A stretch of DNA of 64,000 bases from NCBI RefSeq assembly GCF_000970305.1, contig NZ_CP009517.1, forward strand, positions 4,464,001-4,528,000. The letters are read 5' to 3'. Below are positions 27,379-36,419 of the stretch, piece by piece (the stretch's first letter is position 1; each line of letters opens with the position of its first letter). Under the pieces are notes generated by a model, which saw only the letters and a program-made list of their open reading frames with translations, was not told the origin of the DNA and did no database searches. Both the position numbers and the translations under genes were made by a program. The DNA is from Methanosarcina barkeri 3 (GTDB lineage: Archaea > Halobacteriota > Methanosarcinia > Methanosarcinales > Methanosarcinaceae).

Positions 27379-28350
27379 TCAGGAAAGAATTATCGCAAGT
27401 TCTTTTTCAAGATAGGGATGCATTGAGGCCGTATATCCGTGTGTTCCCTCAGTAACGTTATACATTGCTTTTGGCTCTTTTGCAAGGGAATAAATCCTGA
27501 GCGCCAGATCGTGGGAGATTACCGGATCATTAAAAGAATGAATCAACACGAATTTCGCAGGCGGAAGAGTAGAGAGATAGGTATCCGGGTCAATTGAACG
27601 ATAAAAGCGGTAAGCTTCAGTATCATCTACAAGGGAAGAATCAATTTCTTCAGTTCCGTACCCTGAGGTGCTGATTCCAATAACTCCTTTAAGGGAAGGG
27701 TTAAGAGCACAGACAAGGATTGCAAATCTTCCACCATTGCTTTCTCCGATGATTGCAAGCTTTTTCGGATTAATTTCAGACTGGGCCGCAAGCACATCTG
27801 AGGCTTTAAGAACATCGTAAACCATGGTATATTCTACGGGCTCAAGGCCGGCTTTGAAAAGTTCAAGGTCTTTTTCCGTGTTTATGCCGCCCAGGTTGCG
27901 CTGGTCAAGAGTGAGAGTTGCATATCCCATATTAGAAAGTTCAGCAGCCAGACCTTGTTCGGCTTCTTTGCTAACACCTGCCCCAGGCAGCAGAATCAGG
28001 CCAGGAGAAGAAGAGGAGTCTGCAGGAACTCTTAAAAGAGCCTTGATTTTTTCTCCTTTACTTTCAAAAGACAGAAGTCTTAAAGTATCCGAGCTTTCAG
28101 GAGCATATACATCTTCGATTTCCTGGGATGTAAATACTGGCTTTTCTCGCTCTGGAAAAGATAGAATGCCTGCATCCGAAACCTTCCAGGGAGCCGTAGC
28201 GTTTATAGAGTTGGAAGGATTATACAGGACTCCAAAAATACCCACAAGTATGAGGAGAAAACCCAGAAGAAAAATTGTGGGCTTGGAGATTCTGGTCCCT
28301 GAAGAAGCCCTGAGTTTAGTTTCTTTTTTTCCTGAATTCTGCCTGCTCAA
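27379..28350 (-). CDS. Membrane-anchored alpha/beta hydrolase
   Basis: A 323-residue protein. A basic N-terminus is followed by one membrane segment (PTIFLLGFLLILVGIFGVLY, about 24-43). The rest is an alpha/beta-hydrolase domain facing outward, with LILLPGAGVSKEAEQGLA as oxyanion region, nucleophile elbow IIGESNGGRFAIL (Ser in GESNG), an acid near VLIHSFNDPVIS and a late His in TEGTHGYTASMHPY. The substrate is unknown; dienelactone-hydrolase/peptidase-like enzymes are the nearest type. The only in-frame start near the anchor is TTG 28350, after ggcaggg. It follows the Sec61-beta gene by 26 bp, so the two are probably co-transcribed. Confidence 0.78.
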   Translation of the reverse strand: MSRQNSGKKETKLRASSGTRISKPTIFLLGFLLILVGIFGVLYNPSNSINATAPWKVSDAGILSFPEREKPVFTSQEIEDVYAPESSDTLRLLSFESKGEKIKALLRVPADSSSSPGLILLPGAGVSKEAEQGLAAELSNMGYATLTLDQRNLGGINTEKDLELFKAGLEPVEYTMVYDVLKASDVLAAQSEINPKKLAIIGESNGGRFAILVCALNPSLKGVIGISTSGYGTEEIDSSLVDDTEAYRFYRSIDPDTYLSTLPPAKFVLIHSFNDPVISHDLALRIYSLAKEPKAMYNVTEGTHGYTASMHPYLEKELAIILS

Positions 28351-28376
28351 GGGAACCCTGCCGGAAAAAATTGCAA

Positions 28377-28544
28377 TTACGGCCAGAAACCATTTACAGC
28401 ACTTAAGAATAGTACTGCAATACCAGCAACGGCACCGACAATAAGCACTATCTTGGGCTGGATTTGAACTGCATTTTTATCTGCTTCATAATAGCGCATG
28501 AGCCCTGCAGAAGACTGGAGCCCCGAACCTGATTTTTTAGCCAT
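28377..28544 (-). CDS. Preprotein translocase subunit Sec61-beta (SecG-type)
   Basis: A 55-residue protein, MAKKSGSGLQSSAGLMRYYE at its start, then ADKNAVQIQP and one C-terminal membrane helix (KIVLIVGAVAGIAVLFLSAV). The pattern GLxSSAGLMRYYE is the archaeal Sec61-beta signature. It is the third, tail-anchored subunit of the SecYE-beta export channel. ATG 28544 is preceded by aggtgtt at 6-base spacing; the stop is TAA. Located 26 bp before the membrane-anchored hydrolase gene. Confidence 0.93.
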   Translation of the reverse strand: MAKKSGSGLQSSAGLMRYYEADKNAVQIQPKIVLIVGAVAGIAVLFLSAVNGFWP

Positions 28545-29037
28545 GTGTTAACACCTGTGTAAGCGCATTGATTGAGATATAATTTTACTGCCTTTACTTG
28601 CCTGTAATAGGTTTTCTGGCTGATAGTTAAAGACTATGTGGAAGTTAACAGTTAAGAACAAGAACTAGCATAGCTGCTAATTAATTATTGAATTTGATAA
28701 TCAATCATTAAGTTTACTAACTAATTATTGAGTTTGATAATTAACCATTAAATTTACTAACTAACTATTGAGCTTATTAATTATTAAATTTGCTAACTAA
28801 CCATTACTTATTAATTATTAAATTCGCTACTTAGTATTAAATTTGCTAACTAATACTGAATTTGCTAATTAACTATCAAACTGTTATTAACATTGAATAA
28901 CTGTTAAATCTCCTCTTAAATTTGGTAATTATCACTAATTTACAGTTCTGATATATAAATCCAGCAGAGAAACTTCTTAATAGCCAGGACTCAAAGAAGT
29001 TGAAGGGAATTTGTCACTCTCTTGAAACAGACAATTC
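28545..29037. other. 490-bp AT-rich spacer with degenerate repeats
   Basis: From about 28680 to 28900 it consists of diverged units like ttaattattgaatttgctaa, as if a tandem array were decaying. No gene seen. Confidence 0.6.
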
Positions 29038-30057
29038 TCAGACAAGTACTTCGTCCAGCAGAAAAGGTGGATAAAATACTCCTTTCTCAGTAATTATAGC
29101 AGTTATATTTTCCATGGGAGTTGCGTCAAAAGCAGGATTAAAAACTTCCACGTCTTTTGGAGCAAGCTGTTCAGATCCGAAAAAGCGCAACTCATCCGGG
29201 TCTCGCATCTCTATCTTTACACTGCCTTCCCAGCCATTGAAATCGAAAGTAGAGGTAGGGGCTGCTACGTAAAAGGGAATATCATGCTCTTTTGCAAGAA
29301 TTGAAAGAGAATAGGTACCTATTTTGTTGAAAACGACATCCTGGGTAATTCTGTCAGCTCCTACAAGCACACTGTCTACAAGTCCCTGCTGCATTACCCA
29401 TCCAGCCATAGAATCCGAAATAAGAGTTACTGGAATCTTATCCTGCATCAGTTCCCATGCAGTTATCCTGCTTCCCTGATTCAGGGGCCTGGTCTCACAG
29501 GCAATAACCTTGATCTTTTTGCCTTCAGCAATTGCCGAACGCACAACCCCAAGGGCCGTACCCCAATCCACGCAGGCTAGCCTACCTGCATTGCAGTGTG
29601 TAAGTACGGTATCTCCGTCCTTGAGGAGTTCTGCCCCAGATTCACCTATCAACTTGTTGGTGACCACGTCTTCTTCTGCAATGTCCCTGGCTTCCTGAAG
29701 GGCAATTTCTCGGACACCTTGAACATCAAAGGCATCCGAAACCGCTTTCAGAACTCTGTCCACACCCCAGCTAAGATTTACTGCTGTAGGGCGAGTTGAC
29801 TTAAGGGTCTTTCCTGCAATCTTAAGATCTCTTATTATTGTTTCGAAATCTCTAGACTCACTCAGGAAAGCTGCAAGGGCAATCCCGAAACCTCCTGCTG
29901 CACCTAGAGCAGGCGCGCCTCTTATCCTGAGAGATTTTATAGCCTCACAGAGAGAACTCAGGGTTTTGCATTCTATTATCCGATACTCTTTAGGGAGAAG
30001 GGTCTGATCTACCAGCACCACAGAATTGGACTCTTCCTTCCAGTCAATTGTCCTCAT
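29038..30057 (-). CDS. mtnA: MtnA-type aldose-phosphate isomerase (5-methylthioribose-1-phosphate isomerase)
   Basis: A 339-residue member of the eIF2B-alpha/MtnA superfamily. Visible signatures are IRGAPALGAAGGFGIALA, LTHCNAGRLACVDWGTALG containing the catalytic Cys, and LVGADRITQDVVFNKIGTY containing the catalytic Asp. These support isomerisation of methylthioribose-1-phosphate (or the 5-deoxyribose analogue) in methionine salvage. The related ribose-1,5-bisphosphate isomerases lack part of this pattern, so MtnA is preferred. ATG 30057 is preceded by ggaatgtgat; a longer in-frame start (30126) adds 23 unlikely residues. Monocistronic. Confidence 0.88.
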   Translation of the reverse strand: MRTIDWKEESNSVVLVDQTLLPKEYRIIECKTLSSLCEAIKSLRIRGAPALGAAGGFGIALAAFLSESRDFETIIRDLKIAGKTLKSTRPTAVNLSWGVDRVLKAVSDAFDVQGVREIALQEARDIAEEDVVTNKLIGESGAELLKDGDTVLTHCNAGRLACVDWGTALGVVRSAIAEGKKIKVIACETRPLNQGSRITAWELMQDKIPVTLISDSMAGWVMQQGLVDSVLVGADRITQDVVFNKIGTYSLSILAKEHDIPFYVAAPTSTFDFNGWEGSVKIEMRDPDELRFFGSEQLAPKDVEVFNPAFDATPMENITAIITEKGVFYPPFLLDEVLV

Positions 30058-30678
30058 TAAATCACATTCCAATGTAAGCGTCAGATTCTGCCGGAAAAGT
30101 TTCCGTTTTTCTTTCAAGCTCCACATAAGATAAAAACCTATTCAACTTACATGGATCGTTACATTCTTCTCGTTATCACTATCCAGTTACTCTTTTATTC
30201 TACTATCCAGTTACTCTCTTATTCTACTATCCAGTTACTCTCTTATTCTACTATCCAGTTACTCTCTTATTCTACTATCCAAGTATTCGGAGAAACTTAA
30301 AAAAATTATATTAAAGATAAACCTTAAACTTCAAATAACTAGAAAAATGCGGCAGGTCAAGCTTCTGGCAGCCGAACTCCATAATAAAAATTTTACTTAA
30401 AGAATAAGTAACACGTGAGATATAAATAAACTAACCCCTTTTTCCATAGAAGCAAACCTACATATAATAGATTTATAGAGTAACAGAGCAATAAGACAAG
30501 ACTTAAAATCCATAGTTAAAATACAGGAAGTCGTAATTTTCAGAAATATAAATTATTAAACTTCATGGACCTTGAATCCGTAAATCCTTGAATCTATAGA
30601 TTCAATAATCATAAGAGATCTGTCATTTCATTAATGAGGTTTATGAGAATCTGGGTATTCATCGGAGAGTAAGCGCTT
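30058..30678. other. 620-bp divergent region with tandem array
   Basis: Lies between mtnA (minus) and the inositol phosphate synthase gene (plus). It carries a 24-bp array and otherwise AT-rich sequence. No gene seen. Confidence 0.55.
30181..30276 (+). repeat. 24-bp tandem array, 4 copies
   Basis: The unit begins atccagttactctctt; it lies upstream of the mtnA start, so it is an exception to the 3'-end pattern. Confidence 0.93.
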
Positions 30679-31779
30679 ATGACAAAAATAAAAATAGCAA
30701 TTGCAGGAATCGGGAACTGTGCAAGCTCTTTGATACAGGGCATTGAGTACTATAAAGTCGACGATAAAGAACCCATAGGACTGATGCACAGGGAAATTGG
30801 AGGGTATAAACCTGGCGATATTAAAGTTGTTGCTGCCTTTGACATTGATGCCAGAAAGGTAGGAAAAGATGTCTCTGAGGCTATCTTTGCTCCCCCGAAC
30901 TGCACAGCGGTTTTTTGTCCTGATGTTCCGTCCACAGGTGTGAAGGTTAAAATGGGCAGGGTTCTCGACGGGGTCTCTGACCATATGAAAAACTATAAAG
31001 AAAGTCAAACTTTTGTTGTCAGCAAGGAACAGGAAGCCACAAAAGCCGATATTGTGAACGAAATTAAAAACTCGGGTGCCGATATGCTTCTCAATTACCT
31101 GCCTGTAGGTTCTGAAGAAGCGGTCCGTTTTTATGCCGAGTGTGCACTTGAAGCAGGTGTGGCTTTCATAAACAATATGCCTGTTTTTATCGCAAGCAAT
31201 CCTGAATGGGCAAAAAAGTTTGAGGAAAAGAATATTCCAATTATTGGCGACGATGTCAAAGCCCAGCTTGGGGCTACTATCACGCACAGGATTCTTGCAG
31301 ACCTTTTCGAAAAAAGAGGTGTAAAACTCGAGAGAACATATCAGTTAAATACCGGGGGAAATACGGATTTCCTTAATATGCTCAACAGGAACAGGCTTGC
31401 TTCCAAAAGGGAATCAAAGACCGAGGCTGTTCAGTCTGTGCTTTCCAGAAAGCTTGAGGACGATAATATTCACATTGGACCAAGCGATTACGTTCCCTGG
31501 CAGAAAGACAACAAGGTTTGCTTCCTGAGAATGGAAGGCAAGCTTTTTGGAGATGTACCTATGAACCTTGAACTCAGGCTTTCCGTAGAAGACTCTCCTA
31601 ATTCCGGAGGTGTGGTAATCGATGCAATCCGATGCTGCAAGCTGGCTCTTGACCGTGGAATCGGAGGTGTATTGTATTCCCCGGCTTCCTACTTTATGAA
31701 ACATCCCGCAATTCAGTATCCTGACGATGAAGCTTACAGGCGGACTGAAGAATTTATATCTGGAACCAGAGAACGTTAA
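30679..31779 (+). CDS. ino1: Myo-inositol-1-phosphate synthase
   Basis: A 366-residue NAD-dependent enzyme converting glucose-6-phosphate to inositol-1-phosphate, the precursor of archaeal inositol lipids. The N-terminal Rossmann motif is IAIAGIGNCASSLIQGIEYY. Family-specific segments follow: GDIKVVAAFDIDARKVGKDV, DMLLNYLPVGSE, FINNMPVFIASNPEW, GDDVKAQLGATITHR and TGGNTDFLNML. The length fits archaeal/bacterial-type MIPS, shorter than the eukaryotic enzyme. Start ATG 30679 follows ggagag. Followed by a strong hairpin terminator. Confidence 0.94.
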   Translation: MTKIKIAIAGIGNCASSLIQGIEYYKVDDKEPIGLMHREIGGYKPGDIKVVAAFDIDARKVGKDVSEAIFAPPNCTAVFCPDVPSTGVKVKMGRVLDGVSDHMKNYKESQTFVVSKEQEATKADIVNEIKNSGADMLLNYLPVGSEEAVRFYAECALEAGVAFINNMPVFIASNPEWAKKFEEKNIPIIGDDVKAQLGATITHRILADLFEKRGVKLERTYQLNTGGNTDFLNMLNRNRLASKRESKTEAVQSVLSRKLEDDNIHIGPSDYVPWQKDNKVCFLRMEGKLFGDVPMNLELRLSVEDSPNSGGVVIDAIRCCKLALDRGIGGVLYSPASYFMKHPAIQYPDDEAYRRTEEFISGTRER

Positions 31780-31812
31780 AATTCTGTTAGAGGTTCCTGT
31801 AAAAAGGAATTC

Positions 31813-31846
31813 TAAAACCCCCGGAATACCGGGAGTTTTAAGTTTT
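31813..31846 (+). terminator. Terminator after the inositol phosphate synthase gene
   Basis: aaaacccccgg and ccgggagtttt pair around aata with one mismatch, followed by taagttttt. Confidence 0.75.
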
Positions 31847-31976
31847 TCTGTCCAGAGTTATCAAAGGAGTAATTATTAAAAGCTCTTCTAAGAATATTTC
31901 CCGATTTATTAGTTCGGTTTATCGAATCTCTTTAGCTCAGCGAATTTACTTAACTTAGCGAATTCCTTTGACTTAG

Positions 31977-32102
31977 CGAGTTTTCTCAACTTAACGAGTT
32001 TTCTCAACTTAACGAGTTTTCTCAACTTAACGAGTTTTCTCAACTTAACGAGTTTTCTCAACTTAACGAGTTTTCTCAACTTAACGAGTTTTCTCAACTT
32101 AA
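31977..32102 (+). repeat. 18-bp tandem array, 7 copies, entering radB
   Basis: Unit cgagttttctcaacttaa. Diverged copies extend on both sides; the unit cgaatttctacgacttag (32103-32120) contains the radB stop codon and the next partial unit codes its last residues. Confidence 0.94.
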
Positions 32103-32116
32103 CGAATTTCTACGAC

Positions 32117-32785
32117 TTAGCGAATTCCTTCGGCTGTAATTCTAAACTCTGCACTCGAACCTTCCGGGCAGGACCGATGTTTATACAGAATGGCACGCCT
32201 GGTTCCTTCGCCAGTTTTTTCAAGCTGGATAATCGTCTTTGAAATGTGCTCCAGAGAACTACCACCAAGCGGGCGCACCCCTCCTGAGGTAATATCGGAA
32301 TACACCTGATTAGTTATGACTGCAGCAAACCCGTGTTTGCGGGCAAGGGCGTGTAAATACCCTATCTGGCTAGCAAGTTCTCTGCGGCTTTTCATGCCTG
32401 TCTCATCGTCTTCGAGCTCGAACCTATAATATGAAGTTGCAGAATCCAGGATCACCAGACCGATATTCTCACTGGCTATTCTCTCCACCTCTCTTACGGC
32501 CGCATATTGCTCCTCAAAATTAAGGGGTTCATAGATAATTATGCTCCTCGCTATTTCTTTTGCGTTTTCCCCTGCAATTTGTTTGAAACGAGCAGGAGAA
32601 AGCCCTTCGGTATCTATGAAGATGACTCTCTGCCCTTGTTTTACGCATTCCACTGCAAGCTGGATGCAGATATTTGTTTTCCCGGTTCCTGCAGGTCCGA
32701 AGATTTGAGTCACAATCCCTTTCTCGAAACCTCCTCCCAGAAGTTCGTCAAGGGGCTTGCAGCCGGAAGATAATAATTTTTCTAT
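32117..32785 (-). CDS. radB: RadB recombinase paralogue, apparent AUA start
   Basis: A 222-residue RecA-fold ATPase of homologous recombination in archaea. It shows Walker A IFGPAGTGKTNICIQL, Walker B NIGLVILDSATSYYR, and VTNQVYSDITSGGVRPLGGSSLEHISKT at the L2 region. The conserved N-terminal strand SSGCKPLDELLGGGFEKG lies upstream of the first canonical start in frame (GTG 32713), so the gene must begin earlier. No ATG, GTG or TTG exists between that segment and the ribosome-binding site gaggtgt; the codon at the right distance (6 bases) is ATA 32785. AUA initiation is inferred; a start at GTG 32713 would remove the essential strand. Confidence 0.86.
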   Translation of the reverse strand: MEKLLSSGCKPLDELLGGGFEKGIVTQIFGPAGTGKTNICIQLAVECVKQGQRVIFIDTEGLSPARFKQIAGENAKEIARSIIIYEPLNFEEQYAAVREVERIASENIGLVILDSATSYYRFELEDDETGMKSRRELASQIGYLHALARKHGFAAVITNQVYSDITSGGVRPLGGSSLEHISKTIIQLEKTGEGTRRAILYKHRSCPEGSSAEFRITAEGIR

Positions 32786-33609
32786 GAAATGACACCTCTT
32801 TTTGTACTTAATAATTATAACTGGCCCATGATATAACGTTTTTTTGTGGTTTTCAACCGTTCCAGGAAAATTAAAGATTTTCTAAGAGGAGTAAAAAGAC
32901 GAAGTTGATATAAATGAAATGCTCGGGTATAGATTCCCGGTCCTTAAAAGAAGAGAACTTCACAAAAGTGCAGTGAAAATAAAAAACGGTCATCAGATAA
33001 TATTTTTGAGAGTTTGGAGGAATAATGCCTTATACATGTTAGCCGTACCTGTACCCGGTAAATCAGCTGTGATATTCCTTAAAGCCTTCTGTACGTGAAA
33101 TTATTTACCTAAAGAAGGCAGTTTTGCAAAAACAGGAATCCTTAAATCGTTACCAGATATGGTAACAAATAGAGAGTCTTTGTATACAAAAAAAGGGTGT
33201 TATTGTATCCAGACAAAAGGGTTATTGTATTCAGAGATGAGTTGAAAAACGATTATTAAGGGAAATGTCATTTAGAATATTTACCTCAAAATAAAGGTCA
33301 TTTTCATTTAATAGGATGAAAAAAACAATATAAGGGGGAACTTTTTAGAAGCCGTACCCCTTTCCGATATTGCTGACTGATATTTAAAAAGACACGTTTG
33401 TAGGGACTATAAGGGTTAGCTGAGGAATGGTAACCCATGTGGGGCTTTGTTTTATGCTGTAGTGTGTTCTGTACCTGCGCGCTCACTCCTAATACAATAG
33501 GAATAAATATAAAATGTATGAACGAGCGTAAGAACAAAGCAAGCCCTATGCAAGAAACTGTAGTTAAAAATTAGATTGGAATTAGAGTAAAATCAGAGGG
33601 ACGTAAAGC
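32786..33609. other. 820-bp region upstream of nrdH with hairpins and promoter
   Basis: Contains a five-codon frame with a strong ribosome-binding site (33016-33042), the inverted repeat gttacc-agatat-ggtaac (33149-33166), a TATA-like tatttaaaaa near 33380-33391 and the hairpin gggtta...taaccc (about 33411-33434). The TATA position predicts a structured leader of about 190 nt for nrdH. No larger gene seen. Confidence 0.5.
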
Positions 33610-33861
33610 ATGGCAAAAATAATCATATACACAACGGAACGCTGTCCGAAATGCAATAAATTAAAAACTTTCCTGGAGGCACACTCAGTCGTTTTTGAGG
33701 TAGCCGACATGTCTACCCCCGAAGCTCTAACGGAACTGCGTTTCAACGGAGTCTTCACAGTGACAGCGCCTGTTTTACAGATCAATGATACATTCCTTAC
33801 GCACGAGGAAATCTTCAGTGAGGGAGAAGTAAACCCTGAAAAAATCCAGGAAATCCTGTGA
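33610..33861 (+). CDS. nrdH: NrdH-type glutaredoxin-like redoxin
   Basis: An 83-residue thioredoxin-fold protein with the redox motif ERCPKCNKLK (residues about 10-19), the cis-Pro region TVTAPVLQ and the acidic C-terminus. NrdH redoxins reduce ribonucleotide reductase. Class III reductases of the Methanosarcina type are reported to take electrons from such a redoxin rather than from formate, which fits its place directly upstream of nrdD (126 bp gap, same strand). Start ATG 33610 has aggga upstream. Confidence 0.88.
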   Translation: MAKIIIYTTERCPKCNKLKTFLEAHSVVFEVADMSTPEALTELRFNGVFTVTAPVLQINDTFLTHEEIFSEGEVNPEKIQEIL

Positions 33862-33987
33862 TGAAGAAAATCCTGTGATAACAAAGGTCTGAAATTAAAA
33901 ATAAATGAATATTTCTTCAAATTCATTATTAAACTCTATTACTAAGACAATCACTAAAGAACTAAGACAATCACTGAAGATGAGAAA

Positions 33988-36372
33988 ATGACAAGCGAGA
34001 TTCTCTTACCAGATTACCAGTTATCTGACAACCAATCAACCCAAAAGACGCTTGAAGAAGTGCCCGTCTCTCCTCTCCCCAAAAACGACCAGTTATCTGA
34101 TAACCAGCCAGTGCAAAAAACCCTTGACGGACTGTCTGTCTCCCCTCTTCCAAAAGTAAGGACAACAGATGGTTTCATTCTTAACTGGGATAGAAACATC
34201 ATTGTAAACCAGCTCCTGAAAGAAACAAAATTAAGCGAAGTTTTCTATAATAAACCCTCCATCACAAAAGAAGAAGCTATTGAGATTGCAAAGGATGCAG
34301 AAAAGATCATTAAAAAGATGAATCTTAAGTTTCTCTCAGGTCCTCTTATCCGGGAAATAGTAAACAATATTCTGCTTGACAGAGGGCATGTTGAATGGAG
34401 AAACATAATGACCAGAGTCGGAGCCTCGGTCTACGATGCCTATGAAATCGATACTGGTTACGGCTTTGAAGCAAATGATAACGCAAACCAGCTGAATAAC
34501 GCCGAGACCTCACATAAAAGAAAAGCCGACAAAATGTCCAAAGAGCAAAATCTCCTTCTGATGCCAAAAGAACTTGCCGACCTTCACCTTAATGGAGATT
34601 TTCATATTCATGATCTTGAATATATGGGTACAAGACCATTTTGCCAGGACTGGGATCTCCGTTACTTTTTTTACTATGGGCTCATGCCTGACGGAGTAGG
34701 AACTCAATCAAGCGTGGCAAAACCTGCAAAGAATGCTGAAGTAGCTTTCCTTCATGCTGTAAAAGCTATGGGTTCAGCTCAGACAAATTTTGCAGGCGGG
34801 CAGGGTTTTTACAATTTTCTGACTTTTATGGCTCCCTATCTTGAAGGCAAGTCCGAAACCGAGATAAAACAACTTATGCAGATGTTCGTCTATGAGATGA
34901 TGCAGATGATGTGTGCAAGAGGCGGACAGACTGTCTTTTCATCTGTTCAGCTTTCTCCCGGGGTTCCGAAACTCTGGAGAAACATTCCTATTGTCGCTAT
35001 GGGTAAAGTATGGGACGGAAAGAAGGCTCCTCTCAGAACTTATGGAGAATTTGAAAAAGAAGTCCGTCTCGGTTTCAAGGCTCTTATGGATGTTATGCTT
35101 GAAGGAGACGCATGGGGTAAACCTTTCAGCTTCCCAAAGCCAGAGATTTCCATTGAACCTGACTTTATGGAAGAAGACAAAGAATTCAATAGAGCTCACC
35201 CTGAGCTTCCGACTTATAAAGAGCTGTACAGGATGACCTTTGAGCTGGCTGCTAAATTCGGGACTCCTTACTTTGATAACCAGCTTCCTGAATATAGAGG
35301 AGCAGGAGAAGGGATTTCGTGTTATCAATGTTGTGCGTATCAGTTTTCTGCAAATCCTACTGATGATAAAGAGTTCGATGATAAACTTCATTTCAAGGAC
35401 GGAAAACACTTTTCAATGGGCTCATGGATGGTTCTGTCTTTAAACTGCCCAAGGGTTGCATACAAAGCTGAACATAACGATGAAAAACTTTTCAATGAGC
35501 TAAAGACCCTGATGAATAAGGGAGTGGAAGTTTTCAAGATCAAACGTAGATGGATGAATAGTCTGATCAAGAAGAACAGAATTCCCTTTGCAGCCCAGTG
35601 TCCCAAAGATCCTGGTACAGAGGAAAAAGGGGCCATAGCTGTGGACTTTGAAAGTCTTGTCTATACTATCGGAGTAGTAGGAATCAATGAAATGGTCCAG
35701 TACCATACAGGCTATCAGATCCACGAATCTCCTGCTGCTTATAAGCTTGCTATCAGAGCTATGTTTGAAATGAAAATGCACGCTCAAAAGCTTTCAAATG
35801 AAAATGGTATGGAGATTGCTCTTGCAAGAACGCCTGCAGAAACGACAGCCCAGCGCTTTGCAGTCTCGGACCTCCTGCATAAAGAGTATGCCGACAAGGC
35901 CGAATTTACAATTAAAGGGGATTTGGAGGCCGCAAAAAGCGAGTTGAACCAGACACATGACCTGCCAATCTACTATACTAACGGGACTCATGTTCCAGTT
36001 AATGCAGATATATCTCTGCCTGAAAGGATAAAGTATGAACATACTTTCTTCCCGATTGTGGACGGCGGAAATATCATGCATGTCTGGCTTGGAGAAGGAC
36101 AGCCCGATCCTGACGGCCTTCAGGAGCTTGCCATGCATATAGCAAAGAACACCCAGACAGGTTACTTTGCCTTTACCAAGGATATGACCGTATGCACCGA
36201 TGAAGGATACGTAGCCGATGGGCTGCTGGATAGATGCCCTAAGTGTAAGTCCGAAAATGTGCAGCATCTCTCAAGGATTACAGGATACCTTCAGTCTGTT
36301 GAAGGCTGGAACAAAGGCAAACGTCAGGAACTTCTGGACAGAAAGCGGTACAGCACAAGGGAACTCAGGTAA
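33988..36372 (+). CDS. nrdD: Anaerobic ribonucleoside-triphosphate reductase (class III)
   Basis: A 794-residue glycyl-radical enzyme reducing NTPs to dNTPs. An ATP-cone begins at about residue 53 (VRTTDGFILNWDRNIIVNQL). Catalytic-domain markers are FHIHDLEYMGTRPFCQDWDL, SCYQCCAYQFS and SVQLSPGVPKLW. The C-terminal radical loop is RITGYL, whose Gly carries the radical, next to CPKCKSENVQHLS. Compared with the usual two Cys pairs of the zinc site, the first pair reads CTDEG, so one Cys is replaced. The first 50 residues hold two 24-residue repeats (QLSDNQSTQKTLEEV... / QLSDNQPVQKTLDGL...). Forms a cluster with nrdH and nrdG (48 bp downstream). Confidence 0.94.
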   Translation: MTSEILLPDYQLSDNQSTQKTLEEVPVSPLPKNDQLSDNQPVQKTLDGLSVSPLPKVRTTDGFILNWDRNIIVNQLLKETKLSEVFYNKPSITKEEAIEIAKDAEKIIKKMNLKFLSGPLIREIVNNILLDRGHVEWRNIMTRVGASVYDAYEIDTGYGFEANDNANQLNNAETSHKRKADKMSKEQNLLLMPKELADLHLNGDFHIHDLEYMGTRPFCQDWDLRYFFYYGLMPDGVGTQSSVAKPAKNAEVAFLHAVKAMGSAQTNFAGGQGFYNFLTFMAPYLEGKSETEIKQLMQMFVYEMMQMMCARGGQTVFSSVQLSPGVPKLWRNIPIVAMGKVWDGKKAPLRTYGEFEKEVRLGFKALMDVMLEGDAWGKPFSFPKPEISIEPDFMEEDKEFNRAHPELPTYKELYRMTFELAAKFGTPYFDNQLPEYRGAGEGISCYQCCAYQFSANPTDDKEFDDKLHFKDGKHFSMGSWMVLSLNCPRVAYKAEHNDEKLFNELKTLMNKGVEVFKIKRRWMNSLIKKNRIPFAAQCPKDPGTEEKGAIAVDFESLVYTIGVVGINEMVQYHTGYQIHESPAAYKLAIRAMFEMKMHAQKLSNENGMEIALARTPAETTAQRFAVSDLLHKEYADKAEFTIKGDLEAAKSELNQTHDLPIYYTNGTHVPVNADISLPERIKYEHTFFPIVDGGNIMHVWLGEGQPDPDGLQELAMHIAKNTQTGYFAFTKDMTVCTDEGYVADGLLDRCPKCKSENVQHLSRITGYLQSVEGWNKGKRQELLDRKRYSTRELR

Positions 36373-36419
36373 GGGTCCCTTAACCTTTTTTATACTTAAA
36401 GGCGTGAGAACGGTAAGCC

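Noticed and set aside
33304-33537. 77-codon minus-strand frame upstream of nrdH
   Set aside because: Overlaps predicted promoter and hairpins; sequence shows no protein-like pattern.
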